Part shown: positions 9,317 through 17,477 of the stretch, piece by piece
Layout of the letters: every line of letters starts with the position of its first letter
How positions within the stretch are numbered: position 1 is the first letter of the stretch
Source: Pontibacter fetidus
Lineage (GTDB): Bacteria > Bacteroidota > Bacteroidia > Cytophagales > Hymenobacteraceae
Direction of reading: 5' to 3'
Assembly: GCF_010119545.1 (NCBI RefSeq)
Contig: NZ_JAAEAA010000007.1
Location: 1 to 64,000 of the forward strand
Length of the DNA stretch: 64,000 nucleotides
Position numbers and translations under genes: made by a program
The notes under the pieces: model-generated
Told to the model about the DNA's origin: nothing
The model's database searches: none
The model's input: the letters and a program-made list of their open reading frames with translations, nothing else

Positions 9317-9997
9317 ATGCAGCAAACCATACTGGAGGCCAGGCACATCCAAAAACAGTTTCACGACCCGGTAACGGTGCAGGTGCTTACCGATATTACT
9401 TTTTCTGTTAACAAAGGCGAGTTTGTTTCGGTCATTGGCAAGTCGGGTTGCGGTAAGTCTACACTGCTTTATATCTTGTCTACTATGGATACAGACTATA
9501 CCGGCGAGTTATTAATAGACCAGGAACTGATGACCGGTCAAAGCGATGCGCAGCTGGCTCATATCCGTAACGAAAAGATAGGCTTTGTATTCCAGTTTCA
9601 TTACCTGCTGAACGAGTTTACCGTGCTGCGCAACGTAATGCTACCCGGCTTAAAACTGGCCAGGTACAGCGAGCAGGAAGTAGAGCACCGCGCCCTGGAA
9701 CGGCTTAAGATGTTAGGCATAGAGCACCTGGCAACCAAAGAGGCTTACCGTATTTCGGGTGGCGAGAAGCAGCGCGTAGCCATTGCCCGTGCCCTTATAA
9801 ACGACCCGCATATTATTATGGGCGACGAACCGACAGGTAACCTGGATACAAAAAACAGTGAGCACGTATTCGAGATATTTCATGAGCTGGCCGAGGTGCA
9901 CAACCAGACCTTGCTTATAGTTACCCACGACCAGGGGTTTGCCGAAAGATCGGGCCGCATCATCGAAATGGAAGACGGCAGGATCATCAGGCACTAA
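9317..9997 (+). CDS. ABC transporter ATP-binding protein, MacB/LolD family
   Basis: A 226-aa ATPase that drives the MacB-type permease just upstream; only 1 bp separates the genes. Walker A is GKSGCGKST (residues 41-49). The signature motif is [16 protein letters not shown], the Walker [13 protein letters not shown], and the switch histidine lies in [12 protein letters not shown]. The length is typical of LolD/MacB ATPase subunits without a fused permease. It ends 4 bp before the stop of the convergent GAF gene, leaving no room for a separate terminator. Confidence 0.92.
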   Translation: MQQTILEARHIQKQFHDPVTVQVLTDITFSVNKGEFVSVIGKSGCGKSTLLYILSTMDTDYTGELLIDQELMTGQSDAQLAHIRNEKIGFVFQFHYLLNEFTVLRNVMLPGLKLARYSEQEVEHRALERLKMLGIEHLATKEAYRISGGEKQRVAIARALINDPHIIMGDEPTGNLDTKNSEHVFEIFHELAEVHNQTLLIVTHDQGFAERSGRIIEMEDGRIIRH

Positions 9998-10001
9998 GCT
10001 G

Positions 10002-10544
10002 TCAGGCTATAGTTTGTAATGTTGCATTTGCTCTTAATCTAATCAGTTCTTCTTCGATGGCCGGGCTTAAAACCAGGATCAGGTGTTCGGCGAAAGCGGC
10101 ATTCTCAAGGGGTTTTTCATCCATCAAAGAAATCAACCCGATTGGTTCGCCTGCATCAGACAAAAGTAAACTGCCCAGGTAACTTTGGATGCCTAACTCC
10201 ATCAATTCAATATCGGTAGGGAAGCTGTTTGCCACATTAACCGGGAAGTAGCAGAAACGTTGGGTAACTACATCGTCGCAGGGCGTGCCCTTCAGGGAGT
10301 AGGAAATATTGGTAAGTTCCCGGTTTTCGCAAAGGAAGGTGCAGGAGTGGGCTTTCTGGGCATCTTCCGTTAAAAGTCCGATAAGTATGTACTTGGCCTT
10401 TGTTTTTTCAGAAATAAAAGCTGCCAAACTGGTCAGGAAACTATCGCTTCTTTTTGCAGCAATAAGGGCTATCGCTTCATCCAGAATCCGGTTTTCCTCC
10501 TCTCCGGGCTCGTACTGCCAATGATGTATAAATCGATACTCCAT
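10002..10544 (-). CDS. stand-alone GAF-domain protein
   Basis: A 180-aa soluble protein. Residues 25-165 match a GAF domain: a helix with LTSLAAFISEKTKAKYILIGLL, the segment SYSLKGTPCDDVV with a conserved-type Cys, then ELMELGIQSYLGSLLLSD and a GLISLMDEKPL strand. There is no kinase, HTH or output domain, so it probably binds a small ligand or a partner protein. I chose the ATG at 10544 (MEYRFIHHW). A longer frame reaches 10643, but its extra 33 residues look unlike a domain. Promoter presumably in the gap to the divergent gene at 10826. Confidence 0.65.
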   Translation of the reverse strand: MEYRFIHHWQYEPGEEENRILDEAIALIAAKRSDSFLTSLAAFISEKTKAKYILIGLLTEDAQKAHSCTFLCENRELTNISYSLKGTPCDDVVTQRFCYFPVNVANSFPTDIELMELGIQSYLGSLLLSDAGEPIGLISLMDEKPLENAAFAEHLILVLSPAIEEELIRLRANATLQTIA

Positions 10545-10825
10545 TTTCTGAACGGTTGCTAAGATTACAAAACTATGGATTAAAAATATTAGTTCGGCAC
10601 TGAAGTTATAGTTTGCGGTAAGCGTACAATTATTCACCTTCAAAAGGCTTATTTTACCAGTAAGTAACAGAAGTAATATAGTTGTATTGATGCTATAAAC
10701 AGATTAAGGCTCCTGCTCTTTTTCAGAAACGGTACAACCTAAATACGGCCAGCGAATACTTCATTAAACTATAACTCCACTATCTGCTTCTGCGTGTAAG
10801 TAATTCTACCACATCAGGTTAAACT

Positions 10826-11842
10826 ATGAAAACGAGAAGAATTTTACTGAATGAGCGCCCAAAAGGCCTTCCCACCGACAATACCTTTAAATTTACGGAA
10901 GATGAATTGCCCGAACTACAGGACGGACAGGTACTGCTTAAGGCGCTGTATATCTCCGTAGACCCGTACATGCGGGGGCGCATGAGCGATGCAAAATCGT
11001 ATGTGCCACCATATAAGCTGCACGAACCTATAGCCGGTGGCGTAATAGCCGAAGTTACTGAAAGCCGGTCCTCACAGTTGCCAAAAGGCAGTGTAGTTAT
11101 CGGTAACCTGCCCTGGCAAACTTATATTATCGCTGACGGTAAAGGCCTGATGCCGATAGACCCGAACCTGGCGCCGCTTAGTTACCACCTGGGTATACTG
11201 GGTATGCCTGGCCTGACGGCCTATTGCGGCCTGCTTTTTATCGGTGACCCTAAACCGGGCGAGACAGTAGTGGTATCGGGGGCAGCTGGTGCGGTGGGCA
11301 CTGTAGTAGGGCAAATTGCCAAAATAAAAGGTTGCCGGGTAGTAGGCATAGCCGGCTCTGACGATAAAACTGCTTACCTGAAACACGAACTTGGCTTTGA
11401 TGAAGCGATAAACTATAAAACTACTGCTGACATACAAGCTGCGTTGGCGGCTGCCTGCCCTAATGGAGTGGATGTGTATTTTGATAATGTGGGCGGTGAG
11501 ATATCGGATGCGGTGTATAGTTTGCTAAATAATTTCGCCCGGATTGCCGTGTGTGGCCAGATCTCTTTATACAATGCTACATCGCAGCCTATGGGGCCTA
11601 GGGTAGAACCTGTTCTGCTCAAAACAAAGTCGCTGATGAAGGGATTTATAGTTAGCGATTATGCCGACAGGTTTGGAGAAGCAGCCGCAGGGCTGGCAGG
11701 TTGGCTAAAGGAAGGGAAACTTAAATACGAAGAAACTATAGCAGAAGGATTTGACCAGTTACCTCATGCATTCCTGGGCTTGTTTAAAGGCGAAAACATT
11801 GGCAAACTACTTGTGAAAGTGGCAGAATACAGTGGTAAGTAA
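10826..11842 (+). CDS. NADP-dependent oxidoreductase, MDR family (CurA/PTGR-like)
   Basis: A 338-aa zinc-independent medium-chain reductase that typically reduces the C=C bond of alkenals or enones with NADPH. It begins with the family N-terminus (RILLNERPKGLP) and contains SVDPYMRGRM. The Rossmann fold opens with VVSGAAGAVGTVVGQIAK, the AxxGxxG-type nucleotide loop, at about residues 150-167. The GSDDK segment and the ENIGKLLVKV C-terminus also fit. The closest recognisable relatives are E. coli CurA (YncB) and prostaglandin reductases. It is a single gene followed by a perfect bidirectional terminator. Substrate not determinable. Confidence 0.85.
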   Translation: MKTRRILLNERPKGLPTDNTFKFTEDELPELQDGQVLLKALYISVDPYMRGRMSDAKSYVPPYKLHEPIAGGVIAEVTESRSSQLPKGSVVIGNLPWQTYIIADGKGLMPIDPNLAPLSYHLGILGMPGLTAYCGLLFIGDPKPGETVVVSGAAGAVGTVVGQIAKIKGCRVVGIAGSDDKTAYLKHELGFDEAINYKTTADIQAALAAACPNGVDVYFDNVGGEISDAVYSLLNNFARIAVCGQISLYNATSQPMGPRVEPVLLKTKSLMKGFIVSDYADRFGEAAAGLAGWLKEGKLKYEETIAEGFDQLPHAFLGLFKGENIGKLLVKVAEYSGK

Positions 11843-11890
11843 TGGCTAAGCTGCGTTGATTTTGCTCAGAGATTTGTTGGAGAAATTTAG

Positions 11891-11931
11891 TAAACTATAA
11901 AAGCACCCTTTTTAGGTGCTTTTATAGTTTA
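11891..11931. terminator. bidirectional rho-independent terminator
   Basis: A perfect 17-bp inverted repeat: 11891-11907 pairs with 11915-11931 around a 7-nt T-rich loop. The stem ends in AAACTATAAAA/TTTTATAGTTT, so it supplies U-runs in both directions. It lies between the convergent reductase and DsbA-family genes, and its stem is built on the genome-wide AACTATA word. Confidence 0.9.
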
Positions 11932-11955
11932 CAACCTGAGCTTAATAGCTATAGT

Positions 11956-12657
11956 TTAGCAGTTGCCGTTTATGTCGCAGCTTTCGCCGTTGGTGGCTAC
12001 TTGCTGCAGGGCAGGGGCCACCTGGGCAAACACCTGGTGAAACACTTCTTCGGGTTGTGCCCCGCTTACCAGGTAAGTATCGTTGATGATAAAGGCCGGA
12101 ACACCTTTTATGCCTGCTGCCTGCGCCCATTGCTCCATCTGGCGTACTTCCTGCTTGCCTTCTTCGCTCTCAAAAAAGTTCTCGAGGCGCTCAGCCGGTA
12201 TGCCGTTTTGTATGCCTATTTCCTTTAACAGCGCAATGTCGTTCATGTTGTTGCCCTCCGTAAAGTAACTATAGAACAAAGCTTCAGCCACTTTTTGCTG
12301 TACGCCATAGGCATCGGCCAGCCAGATAAGACGGTGCCCGTTAAAGGTATTGTTTATCGTTTCAGATCTGTCGAAGTTAAAATCGATACCTGCTTCTTTG
12401 CCAACATTAGCCAGGCGCCGGTTCATCTCATCCAGCTGCGAAAGGATCTGCGGACCATAGTTCATTTTAAAGTATTCCTTTTTGTCCATGCCTTCCGGGG
12501 CAATGCCGGCGTTCAGCTCAAAGGGTTTAAAGTTTACTTCAAAATCATACTTACCGGCGGTAGCTGCTATGGCGCTGTTCATGCGTTTTTCACCAACATA
12601 GCACCACGGGCAATTTATATCCGAAACGATGTCTATTTTAATTTTTTGTGTGCTCAT
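11956..12657 (-). CDS. DsbA-family oxidoreductase, FrnE-like
   Basis: A 233-aa cytoplasmic-type thiol oxidoreductase of the DsbA superfamily. The redox motif CPWC lies at residues 16-19 in a thioredoxin-like strand (IDIVSDINCPWCYVG). A helical insert follows, with FEVNFKPFELN and AADAYGVQ-like segments, and the cis-Pro strand GVPAFIINDTYLVSGAQP closes the fold. There is no signal peptide. I chose ATG 12657 (MSTQKIK); the upstream nine codons to 12684 lack family similarity. The C-terminal tail ends with two more cysteines (CDINGNC), which is unusual and may act in resolving or metal binding. Confidence 0.85.
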   Translation of the reverse strand: MSTQKIKIDIVSDINCPWCYVGEKRMNSAIAATAGKYDFEVNFKPFELNAGIAPEGMDKKEYFKMNYGPQILSQLDEMNRRLANVGKEAGIDFNFDRSETINNTFNGHRLIWLADAYGVQQKVAEALFYSYFTEGNNMNDIALLKEIGIQNGIPAERLENFFESEEGKQEVRQMEQWAQAAGIKGVPAFIINDTYLVSGAQPEEVFHQVFAQVAPALQQVATNGESCDINGNC

Positions 12658-12767
12658 AATGTTCAATCTTAAACCTGAAAACAACTGTGCAGGTAAAATG
12701 TTTTGGTGTGCAGGTTTGGGTTATAGGTGTGATCTGGTTTAGCTGGCCAAGGTATTGCAACTATAGT

Positions 12768-13010
12768 TTAGCGGATTGATTTCCTGTTCTTTTTAAGTGG
12801 TGTTAGTAAAAATTCCAGCCCGTTAAGTTTTATTTCGTAAGCCGTAGCCAGCATCATACCCAGTTTGCCATCCGGAAAACCTTCCCGCTGAAACCACTCC
12901 AGGTAAGATACCGGCAGGTCGCTGATAAAAGTACCTTTATATTTCCCGAAAGCCATTCGGGTGTTAACCATCTCAATCAGTAGCTGCGGGTTGGGTCCAA
13001 CGTTTTCCAT
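12768..13010 (-). CDS. DUF3820-type small protein
   Basis: An 80-aa protein. The core MAFGKYKGTFISDLPVSYL, then WFQREGFPDGKLG, is the pattern of DUF3820 (the putative quorum-sensing-regulated virulence factor family). Its biochemical role is not established. No membrane segment or signal. It stands alone on the minus strand; the stop codon overlaps an AACTATAGTT palindrome at 12759-12768. Confidence 0.7.
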   Translation of the reverse strand: MENVGPNPQLLIEMVNTRMAFGKYKGTFISDLPVSYLEWFQREGFPDGKLGMMLATAYEIKLNGLEFLLTPLKKNRKSIR

Positions 13011-13235
13011 GTCAGTTTTATGCTTTAGGTATGTCGCCTCGTTATTTTAAAATCAGGGCAGCAGGCCAAAGGTAACAGATTAGTCCGAAGCAGACAGCAA
13101 CCGCAAGCGCAACTCCTATAAAACTATAACCTAAACAGTATACCCCGGCAATTATTTTGACAGTGATAAAGCAGGTATCATTGCCTGTTTTTGGAACGAG
13201 ATTAATTTTTAAGCAACGCCCCGAACTATAGTTTT

Positions 13236-13466
13236 TCAGCTTTTAAACCTTTTCTTTTCAGATTCGGCTATCCGTTGCATTAAGGCTGTGATCTGGTCCA
13301 GTTTGGACTGTTCTGAGGCGAAAAGTTCCTGGTCGGGGGCTATGGGTTGTGGCGCTACCTGGTTGTGCAGGTATTTGAGGTGATATATATACTTGTCAAG
13401 TTGATGCGTCATCGAAACGTAAAATTCGGGGTTCTCATTTGCCTGGTCCAGGTACTCGACTTTCAT
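13236..13466 (-). CDS. hypothetical 76-aa helical protein
   Basis: Starts MKVEYLDQANENPEFYVSM and is mostly charged helix, ending in KKRFKS. No family recognised. The frame continues upstream through a TAA to an ATG at 13568, so the protein may be the C-terminal part of a longer 110-codon gene that has lost its N-terminus to a nonsense mutation. Either a small stand-alone gene or a decaying one. Confidence 0.5.
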   Translation of the reverse strand: MKVEYLDQANENPEFYVSMTHQLDKYIYHLKYLHNQVAPQPIAPDQELFASEQSKLDQITALMQRIAESEKKRFKS

Positions 13467-13487
13467 ATTTTCGGCCGAACGTATTTC

Positions 13488-13568
13488 TTAGTAAAGCAGT
13501 GTGCCCAGTTCCTGCCGGGTAATTTTTTCAGGTAGGGCTTTTATAAAGTCCTGTATGTCGAAATGCAT
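13488..13568 (-). CDS. possible 26-aa leader ORF or N-terminal half of a broken gene
   Basis: ATG at 13568 opens MHFDIQDFIKALPEKITRQE and ends at TAA (13490-13488). It is in the same frame as the next ORF, with seven sense codons between that stop and the next ATG at 13466. The peptide looks like an amphipathic coding segment rather than noise. It is either an upstream short ORF or the severed start of the 13236-13466 gene. Confidence 0.35.
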   Translation of the reverse strand: MHFDIQDFIKALPEKITRQELGTLLY

Positions 13569-13631
13569 GTGCTGTGGTTTTAGGTAGGGTATACGCAGCC
13601 GGCTATTTCGGTTTCGGGTGCAAACAACAAA

Positions 13632-14738
13632 CTATAGCGCTGCGGCAGCTTCTGTACCTACCGTTAATGCCGGGTTGCTGATCTTTTTATAGTAAAGTTT
13701 TTTGTCGTTTTCCCACACGCACAGGGTGGTTTTGTCTGGCATTTCCATAGTTTCGATGTAGCTGCCTTCGCCTATAGTCTGTATATTTTCTGAGTTCAGG
13801 AATTTTACTTTCAGCGCTTTGTCGTCTTTCCAGGCTATAACCGGGTACTCGCCGCCACTTATGCGGCAGTTACGGCCCTCGCCAACTTCTACTTCGGTTT
13901 TGCCGGGTTGGGCATAGTAAATGTGGCCGTCGCGTTGCCAGGCCGTATGTACCTGGTTACTTTCATCCAACATTAAACCACCACCATCCATAGGGCATCC
14001 TTCTACTTTCCAGGTTCCCTGGCCCAGCTTTACAGGCTCCGAAAACGTTTTGCCTCCATCCGACGAGCTGGTAACATAAAAATCGCGGGAGCCCTGCAGC
14101 CAGTTCCTGAACATCAGGTTTACCTGTTTGTCTTTTACAACTATAGTTGGCTTGCAACATTCGCACACCGTACTGTCCGGCGACTCATAAATAACGCGGT
14201 TGGCAGACCAGGCAGCCGCAGGGCCTGATTTAGAAGCCAACACGATCTTGTTCTTTTTGTTGTTCCTTACATCCAGCCACAGCGCATAAAAGGTATCGTT
14301 CGCGTCGCTAGCTATACTCATCAGTCCTTCGGCAGCCACACCGGGCACATCATTTACAGCAGCAGCTTTCACCCATTTCCCATCCGCGTGCTTTAAACTA
14401 TAGGAGTGGATATTCCCTTTTTTATCAATAGCAGTTACTACCGTATAGTTGGCCGAACTCGCCACCTGTGGCCCCATGGCCATGCCGGTAAGTAGATCAG
14501 GCACAGTGCCTACCAGCTCAGGTTCCGAAAATGTAAGCCCGTTATCTGTTGAGGTGGCACAAAATATTTCATCATCCAGGCCATACACCACGCGGGTTAC
14601 ACCGGCAGCATCTACAGCCAGTTGCGGTTGGCGGCCTTTATCCAGTAACGTTTCTCCGGGCCCGGTAGCAGGCGAGGTGCAGGATAAACCCGGCAGTAAA
14701 AGCAAAGCCAAGGCAAGAAGGTAGAATATCGGTTTCAT
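13632..14738 (-). CDS. lipoprotein with BNR/Asp-box repeats (sialidase-like beta-propeller)
   Basis: A 368-aa lipoprotein: signal sequence with lipobox GLSC, C20 lipidated. The mature part is a beta-propeller with Asp-box motifs such as STDNGLTFSEP (about residue 65) and SSSDGGKTFSEP (about 225), and WQRDGHIYYAQPGK further on. A CECC cluster near residue 193 is unusual for the fold and may bind metal or form disulfides. Sialidase catalytic residues (the Arg triad, Tyr/Glu pair) were not identified, so it should not be called a sialidase. Monocistronic; outer-membrane or periplasmic location expected. Confidence 0.7.
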   Translation of the reverse strand: MKPIFYLLALALLLLPGLSCTSPATGPGETLLDKGRQPQLAVDAAGVTRVVYGLDDEIFCATSTDNGLTFSEPELVGTVPDLLTGMAMGPQVASSANYTVVTAIDKKGNIHSYSLKHADGKWVKAAAVNDVPGVAAEGLMSIASDANDTFYALWLDVRNNKKNKIVLASKSGPAAAWSANRVIYESPDSTVCECCKPTIVVKDKQVNLMFRNWLQGSRDFYVTSSSDGGKTFSEPVKLGQGTWKVEGCPMDGGGLMLDESNQVHTAWQRDGHIYYAQPGKTEVEVGEGRNCRISGGEYPVIAWKDDKALKVKFLNSENIQTIGEGSYIETMEMPDKTTLCVWENDKKLYYKKISNPALTVGTEAAAAL

Positions 14739-14832
14739 CAGGTGATCTTATAGCATAGTTGTACCACGTAATTTAAAACTTTTTCTGTAATAATCTGAGC
14801 TATAGTTTGATTGATTGTTTGCAAAGCGAAAT

Positions 14833-15720
14833 CTATAGTTCCAGGTTCACGATGGCATCGGCAAGCAATTTATCGAGGCTGATTTGGTTGGTTGGGTGCG
14901 GAATAGTGTTGCAGGTAACTATAGCGCCAGCCCCGGCCTGTAGCAACGCCTCGTACGCATCGCCTGCAAAAATGCCATGCACGCCAATACAAACCGATTG
15001 CTGCGGCATTTTACCTTTCAAGTGGCCTATCGTTTCGATCATGGTGCGCGCCGTGGAAATAATGTCGTCAACCAGAACGGGTGTACAATCCTGATAAGCA
15101 GCTATATCGGGCACTTCGATCTGTACCTGCCTGTCTCCGGTCCTGGTCTTTTTCAGCACTATAAACGGCGCATTTGCCATAGTGGCCACTTCCGATACCC
15201 ATTGCCTGCTTTCTTCATCGGGGCCTATAAGCAAGGGCTTAACTATAGTTTGTTTTATGTAGTTGGCTATAGTTGGCGCGGCATGCAGTACAGTTACGGG
15301 TATGGTAAAAAGGTCGTTCATGTTATGTACGCGGTGCAGGTGCGGGTCCATGGTGAGCATGTTGTCTGCAAAAGAGGAGAGGAGCGACGCAAAATACCGG
15401 TTTGTGATGCCTTCGCCAGCCCGGAAGCGTTTGTCCTGACGCATATAGGCCAGGTATGGCGCAACCAGCGTTATACTGGCTGCACCCAGCTCTTTTGCGG
15501 TTCTGGCCAAAAAGTACAACGGCAGCAGTTTGGCATCGGGTTGATATAAGGTACAGATCAGCAGGAGGTGGCGGCCCTGCACATCGGTATTCAGTTGCAC
15601 ATAGGTTTCGCCATCGGGGAACTGCCGCAGCGTTACTTCGCCTTGTTCGGCGGGCAGGAGGCTGGCCAGCGAGGCCGTTAGTTTTTCGTTTCCGGGCAGG
15701 GCAAATAGCAGGTAGTTCAT
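14833..15720 (-). CDS. prs: ribose-phosphate pyrophosphokinase (PRPP synthetase) homologue
   Basis: Makes PRPP from ribose 5-phosphate and ATP in the classical family. The 295-aa protein is shorter than class I enzymes (about 310-320 aa), closer to archaeal-type class III. Key features are RQFPDGETYV (about 32-41), Arg/Lys-rich YMRQDKRFRAGE, metal histidines in DPHLHR (125-130), the catalytic KKTRTG (190-195) and the PRPP loop VLVDDIISTARTM (215-227). Its start overlaps the stop of the upstream phosphorylase gene by 4 bp, so the two are translationally coupled. That pairing suggests a salvage role for the phosphorylase's ribose product rather than the main PRPP supply. Confidence 0.85.
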   Translation of the reverse strand: MNYLLFALPGNEKLTASLASLLPAEQGEVTLRQFPDGETYVQLNTDVQGRHLLLICTLYQPDAKLLPLYFLARTAKELGAASITLVAPYLAYMRQDKRFRAGEGITNRYFASLLSSFADNMLTMDPHLHRVHNMNDLFTIPVTVLHAAPTIANYIKQTIVKPLLIGPDEESRQWVSEVATMANAPFIVLKKTRTGDRQVQIEVPDIAAYQDCTPVLVDDIISTARTMIETIGHLKGKMPQQSVCIGVHGIFAGDAYEALLQAGAGAIVTCNTIPHPTNQISLDKLLADAIVNLEL

Positions 15721-17228
15721 GCCGAAGTGATTTGTAGGATATTGTTATTGCTGTTCAGGAAATCGAGGCTATAGTTCAGTTCTCCTTTTGACTCGGAATG
15801 GATCGTGAAAAGTGTCTGGCCTTTCTGAACTATAGTTCCCAGGGGAGCTGCAAAGTGAATGCCGGCCGCAGGCGATTTTGGTGCCCCGGCCAACTTGGCT
15901 AACTTGGAGAGCTTCCGGTTATCTACTCTGGTTACAACGCCGTCCTGCAATGCAACCACCTCGTGCCTGAACCTGGCTACGGTCGGCTCCCGGAAACCGC
16001 CCTGCGCTTCGCATATCCTGTAAAATTTAGCTAAGGCAGTGCCATTTTCCAGCAGTTCGCGGGCATACGCTTCGCCTTCCCCTTTCTTCACTTTTTTTAC
16101 CGATTCCAGCAACAGGGCAGCAAGTTTCAGCGATCTGTTCTTCAGGTCGGTTGGTGCATCGGGGTGGTTACGCAGCACGGCCAACACATCCTGCGCTTCC
16201 AGTGCGGGGCCAATGCCTTTACCAACCGGCTGTGAGCCATCAGTGCGCAACACTTCAATAGATAAACCTATGGCATGGCCAACCGCTTTAAAGTAATATT
16301 CCAGTTTCAGGGCCTCTTCGGTAGTACGTACCTTAGCTGTTTCTCCTACCGGAATATCAATAACCACATGCGTAGAACCTGCCGCCGCTTTTTTAGATAA
16401 AACCGATGCAATCATCTGCCCCGAACTATCCACATCCAGCGCTTTCTCAACTGATATAATGATGTCGTCGGCAGGGCTTAACTGTACCGCCCCGCCCCAG
16501 GCCATACAGCCGCCCTCTTTTTTTACCACTTCACGTATTTTGTCGATGCTCAGCGTTACTGGTGTCATAGTTTCTATTGTATCAGAAGTGCCTGCCGGCG
16601 AAGTGATGGACCTGGAAGATATTTTGGGAATGATAAGACCTGCTGCCGCCGCAATGGACACAACTATAGGAGTAGTTCTGTTGCCCGGCAAACCGCCCAC
16701 CGAATGCTTATCTGCAATAACCGGCGACTTCCATTTCAGGCGGGTTCCGGTTGAGATCATGGCTTTTGTAAGGTAAATGATCTCGTCCAGGCTCATGTGG
16801 TCGCCGGCACAGGCAGTAATAAAAGCGGCCATCTCTATTTTAGAATAATAGCCATGGGTAATGTCGGAGATAATACGGGCAAACGCTTTTTCGGAGAGGC
16901 TCTGGCCAAACATTTTCGCCCTTACCTCGCTGAATGATGCAATAGGCTTAAGGTGACTAACAGAGATCAGGCTACCTTCCTGTGCTTTCAACAAATGAAA
17001 TGCAGCCTCCGACAGCGCCGCTTCGCCTTCCAGTAACAGGTCTGAAGTAACCAGGTTTAAAGTTGCTACCAGCTCGTGGTTTACGTGATGCACCAGCACG
17101 CGCGTATTGGCCGTAAATCCCTCCGATTTGCTTACCTGGCTGTCGGCACGCATAAAAATAATGTTTTCCAGGTTCGTATCGATGCCCAGTCTGCGGAGTT
17201 TCAGGAAATTGCTTTTATGCGGTGCCAT
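15717..17228 (-). CDS. thymidine phosphorylase / AMP phosphorylase, archaeal-type long form
   Basis: A nucleoside or nucleotide phosphorylase of 503 aa. Bacterial DeoA is about 440 aa; archaeal AMP phosphorylase is about 500 aa and carries an extra N-terminal domain of about 85 residues, as seen here. The phosphate/substrate loop is KHSVGGLPGNRTT (174-186) and the family signature SRSITSPAGTSDTIE lies at 205-219. A C-terminal PYNP domain runs from about 430. AMP phosphorylase would release adenine and ribose 1,5-bisphosphate from AMP. The coupled PRPP-synthetase gene downstream fits a nucleotide-salvage module. Thymidine as substrate is the conservative alternative name; the long form favours AMP or another NMP. 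Confidence 0.82.
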   Translation of the reverse strand: MAPHKSNFLKLRRLGIDTNLENIIFMRADSQVSKSEGFTANTRVLVHHVNHELVATLNLVTSDLLLEGEAALSEAAFHLLKAQEGSLISVSHLKPIASFSEVRAKMFGQSLSEKAFARIISDITHGYYSKIEMAAFITACAGDHMSLDEIIYLTKAMISTGTRLKWKSPVIADKHSVGGLPGNRTTPIVVSIAAAAGLIIPKISSRSITSPAGTSDTIETMTPVTLSIDKIREVVKKEGGCMAWGGAVQLSPADDIIISVEKALDVDSSGQMIASVLSKKAAAGSTHVVIDIPVGETAKVRTTEEALKLEYYFKAVGHAIGLSIEVLRTDGSQPVGKGIGPALEAQDVLAVLRNHPDAPTDLKNRSLKLAALLLESVKKVKKGEGEAYARELLENGTALAKFYRICEAQGGFREPTVARFRHEVVALQDGVVTRVDNRKLSKLAKLAGAPKSPAAGIHFAAPLGTIVQKGQTLFTIHSESKGELNYSLDFLNSNNNILQITSA

Positions 17229-17477
17229 AGGTTAGCGTTGAGTAAAGGGTGGGATTATGGTGTTTTACACCGATTACAGGTTAAGGTTGTATCTGACGAA
17301 GTTGATTGTGGTACATTAAGTTAAGTATAAGGAATTAAACATTGTCCGCTCCATTTCACTTTTGACATTAGCTGTTAATTCTAAAGAAGTATCTATACTT
17401 TTGATGTGTAAAAGTTTTAACTGCCCTATTGGTTTTGTTATACTTTGATGGGCCTTTTATAGTATAAGTTTTCCAAA

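Noticed and set aside
17341..17477. Bacteroidota-type promoter (TTTG and TAnnTTTG) before the TonB receptor gene
   Set aside because: TACTTTTG at 17396 fits the -7 box, but the only nearby TTTG is 31 bp upstream, outside the usual 17-23 bp spacing.
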